Assembly (NCBI RefSeq): GCF_000829195.1
Contig: NZ_AP013294.1
Location: forward strand, 1,809,001-1,873,000
Source: Bacillus sp. OxB-1
Lineage (GTDB): Bacteria; Bacillota; Bacilli; Bacillales_A; Planococcaceae
Direction: 5' to 3'
Length of the DNA stretch: 64,000 nt
Shown: in pieces, positions 62,649 through 64,000 of the stretch
Layout of the letters: the number at the start of each line of letters is the position of its first letter
Numbering within the stretch: the first letter of the stretch is position 1
Program-made: the position numbers and the translations under genes
Notes under the pieces: model-generated
Seen by the model: the letters and a program-made list of their open reading frames with translations, nothing else
The model's database searches: none
What the model was told of the DNA's origin: nothing

Positions 62649-64000
62649 ATGAGAATGGATACTCAACAGGAAGATCAACGCACACCGCTTGAGCAGTTCG
62701 GACGCAATCTTGTGGATGAAGTTAAAAACGGGAAAATGGATCCGGTCATCGGCCGGGATGAAGAAATCCGGAATGTCATTCGAATTTTATCAAGGAAGAC
62801 GAAAAACAACCCAGTACTCATCGGAGAGCCGGGGGTCGGGAAGACGGCAATCGTCGAAGGACTGGCCCAACGGATTGTCAAAGGGGATGTGCCGGAAGGA
62901 TTGAAAGACCGTCAAATCTTCGAGCTGGATATGAGTGCATTGATTGCAGGAGCCAAATATCGCGGGGAATTTGAGGAACGATTGAAAGGCGTCTTGAAGC
63001 AGGTCAAGGACAGCGATGGGGAGATCATTCTTTTCATTGATGAAATCCATACGATTGTCGGTGCCGGGAAGACGGAAGGCGCGATGGACGCGGGCAATAT
63101 GCTGAAACCGATGCTCGCACGCGGCGAGTTGTACTGCATCGGCGCGACGACGCTGGATGAATACCGGATGTACATCGAGAAGGATCCGGCGCTTGAGCGG
63201 CGGTTCCAACAAGTGATGGTGCGCGAACCGTCCGTCGAGGATACGGTGTCCATCTTGCGTGGGTTGAAAGAGCGCTTCGAGCTGCACCACGGAGTCCGCA
63301 TCCATGACCGGGCGATCGTAGCGGCGGCTGCGTTATCGGACCGGTATTTAACGGAACGCTTTTTGCCGGATAAAGCGATTGACTTGATCGACGAAGCGAG
63401 CGCGATGATCCGGACGGAAATCGACTCCATGCCGAGCGAATTGGATGCGGTGACCCGGCGGATCATGCAACTGGAGATCGAGGAACAGGCACTTCGGAAA
63501 GAGAAGGACGCGGTGAGCCAAACACGGCTTGAAACGCTGCGGGAAGAATTGAAAGGATTGAAGGAGTCCTCCGCCGGCATGCGGGAGCAATGGGATCAAG
63601 AGAAAGAGGCATTGCGTGGAATCCAGGAGAAGCGGGAGGAGCTGGACCGCTTCCGCCGCGATTTGGAAGATGCGCAAAACCGGTTTGATTTGAACCGGGC
63701 GGCCGAGCTCCAATATGGCAAGATCCCCGCTTTGGAGCAAGAGTTGCAGGAGCTGGAGCAGCCGTTGTTGGAGAGCCAGGAGAATCGGTTATTGAGGGAA
63801 GAAGTGACCGAAGAAGAGATTGCAACGATCGTGGCACGCTGGACCGGAATCCCGGTCACCAAGTTGGTGGAAGGGGAGCGGGAAAAATTGTTGCGCCTCC
63901 GCGAAACGCTGGAGGAGCGGGTCATCGGCCAAGACGATGCCGTCCAACTCGTAACGGAAGCAGTATGGCGGGCGCGGGCGGGCATCAAAGATCCGCATAA
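62649..64000 (+). CDS. clpB: ClpB-like disaggregase lacking the N-domain, 3' end outside window
   Basis: An AAA+ Clp ATPase, 450 residues visible. It begins almost directly at the first ATPase domain, with [20 protein letters not shown] and Walker A (GEPGVGKT) at 59-66, instead of the usual 150-residue N-domain. Walker B is ILFIDEIH. The long coiled-coil middle domain (about 265-400), ending [18 protein letters not shown], identifies ClpB rather than ClpC or ClpE. The second ATPase domain starts near residue 430 (VIGQDDAV). A CtsR box upstream implies heat-shock control. ClpB works with DnaK to dissolve aggregates. Confidence 0.9.
   Translation, partial: MRMDTQQEDQRTPLEQFGRNLVDEVKNGKMDPVIGRDEEIRNVIRILSRKTKNNPVLIGEPGVGKTAIVEGLAQRIVKGDVPEGLKDRQIFELDMSALIAGAKYRGEFEERLKGVLKQVKDSDGEIILFIDEIHTIVGAGKTEGAMDAGNMLKPMLARGELYCIGATTLDEYRMYIEKDPALERRFQQVMVREPSVEDTVSILRGLKERFELHHGVRIHDRAIVAAAALSDRYLTERFLPDKAIDLIDEASAMIRTEIDSMPSELDAVTRRIMQLEIEEQALRKEKDAVSQTRLETLREELKGLKESSAGMREQWDQEKEALRGIQEKREELDRFRRDLEDAQNRFDLNRAAELQYGKIPALEQELQELEQPLLESQENRLLREEVTEEEIATIVARWTGIPVTKLVEGEREKLLRLRETLEERVIGQDDAVQLVTEAVWRARAGIKDPH

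Overview
The window looks like chromosomal DNA of an endospore-forming, flagellated member of the Bacillales, most likely a Planococcaceae species such as Sporosarcina (inference). The evidence is a germinant-receptor operon, AddAB, the prfB +1 frameshift, SigB/SigD-type promoters, Gram-positive ribosome binding sites with many TTG/GTG starts, and two blocks in Bacillus subtilis-like order: flaG-fliD-fliS-fliT-hpf-secA-prfB-cccB-ftsE-ftsX-ctpB-minJ-csbA, and the yitS-U-V-W group. No rRNA or tRNA gene was recognised.

Layout: 1-7.5 kb holds an MBL hydrolase, a frameshifted HemAT aerotaxis sensor, the flagellar cap and chaperone operon, a membrane chemoreceptor and a PilZ protein. 7.5-23.8 kb is the hpf-secA-prfB-cccB-ftsEX-M23-ctpB-minJ-csbA backbone, interrupted by an IS91-like element and three intergenic repeat tracts. 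23.8-33.9 kb is a bacterial microcompartment (BMC) locus: SDR dehydrogenase, DeoR regulator, class-III PLP enzyme, APH-fold kinase, amine permease, HAD phosphatase, CoA-acylating aldehyde dehydrogenase, three single-domain BMC shell proteins, one pentamer protein and two small proteins with encapsulation-peptide-like helices. 33.9-43.6 kb carries azlCD, a VTT-family protein, a PLL-like beta-propeller lectin, a PadR/HAAS/propeller operon and a gerB-A-C type receptor. 43.7-55.6 kb carries addBA, a DUF418 protein, yisK, yisL, a 35-aa membrane peptide and an amylase-like pseudoenzyme. 55.8-64 kb holds a CoA-disulfide-reductase-like gene, yitS/U/V/W homologues, a patch of decaying genes, an RraA-like gene and an N-domain-less clpB behind a CtsR box.

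The BMC genes make biochemical sense together. The permease imports a small amino alcohol, the SDR may interconvert aminoacetone and 1-amino-2-propanol, the kinase phosphorylates the amino alcohol, the PLP enzyme eliminates ammonia and phosphate to give an aldehyde, and the aldehyde dehydrogenase turns that into acyl-CoA inside the shell. This is the logic of the RMM / aminoacetone-utilization compartment known from actinobacteria. Ethanolamine is an alternative substrate.

The second notable feature is a set of intergenic arrays of a short word of about 10-12 bases repeated every 19-21 bp (two DNA helical turns), with several different words. Intact arrays lie at 8.23-8.65, 14.64-14.91, 18.21-19.03, 33.67-33.84 and 55.67-55.82 kb, and decayed ones near 22.0 and 53.9 kb. 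They do not look like CRISPR or coding DNA, and I know of no description of their role.
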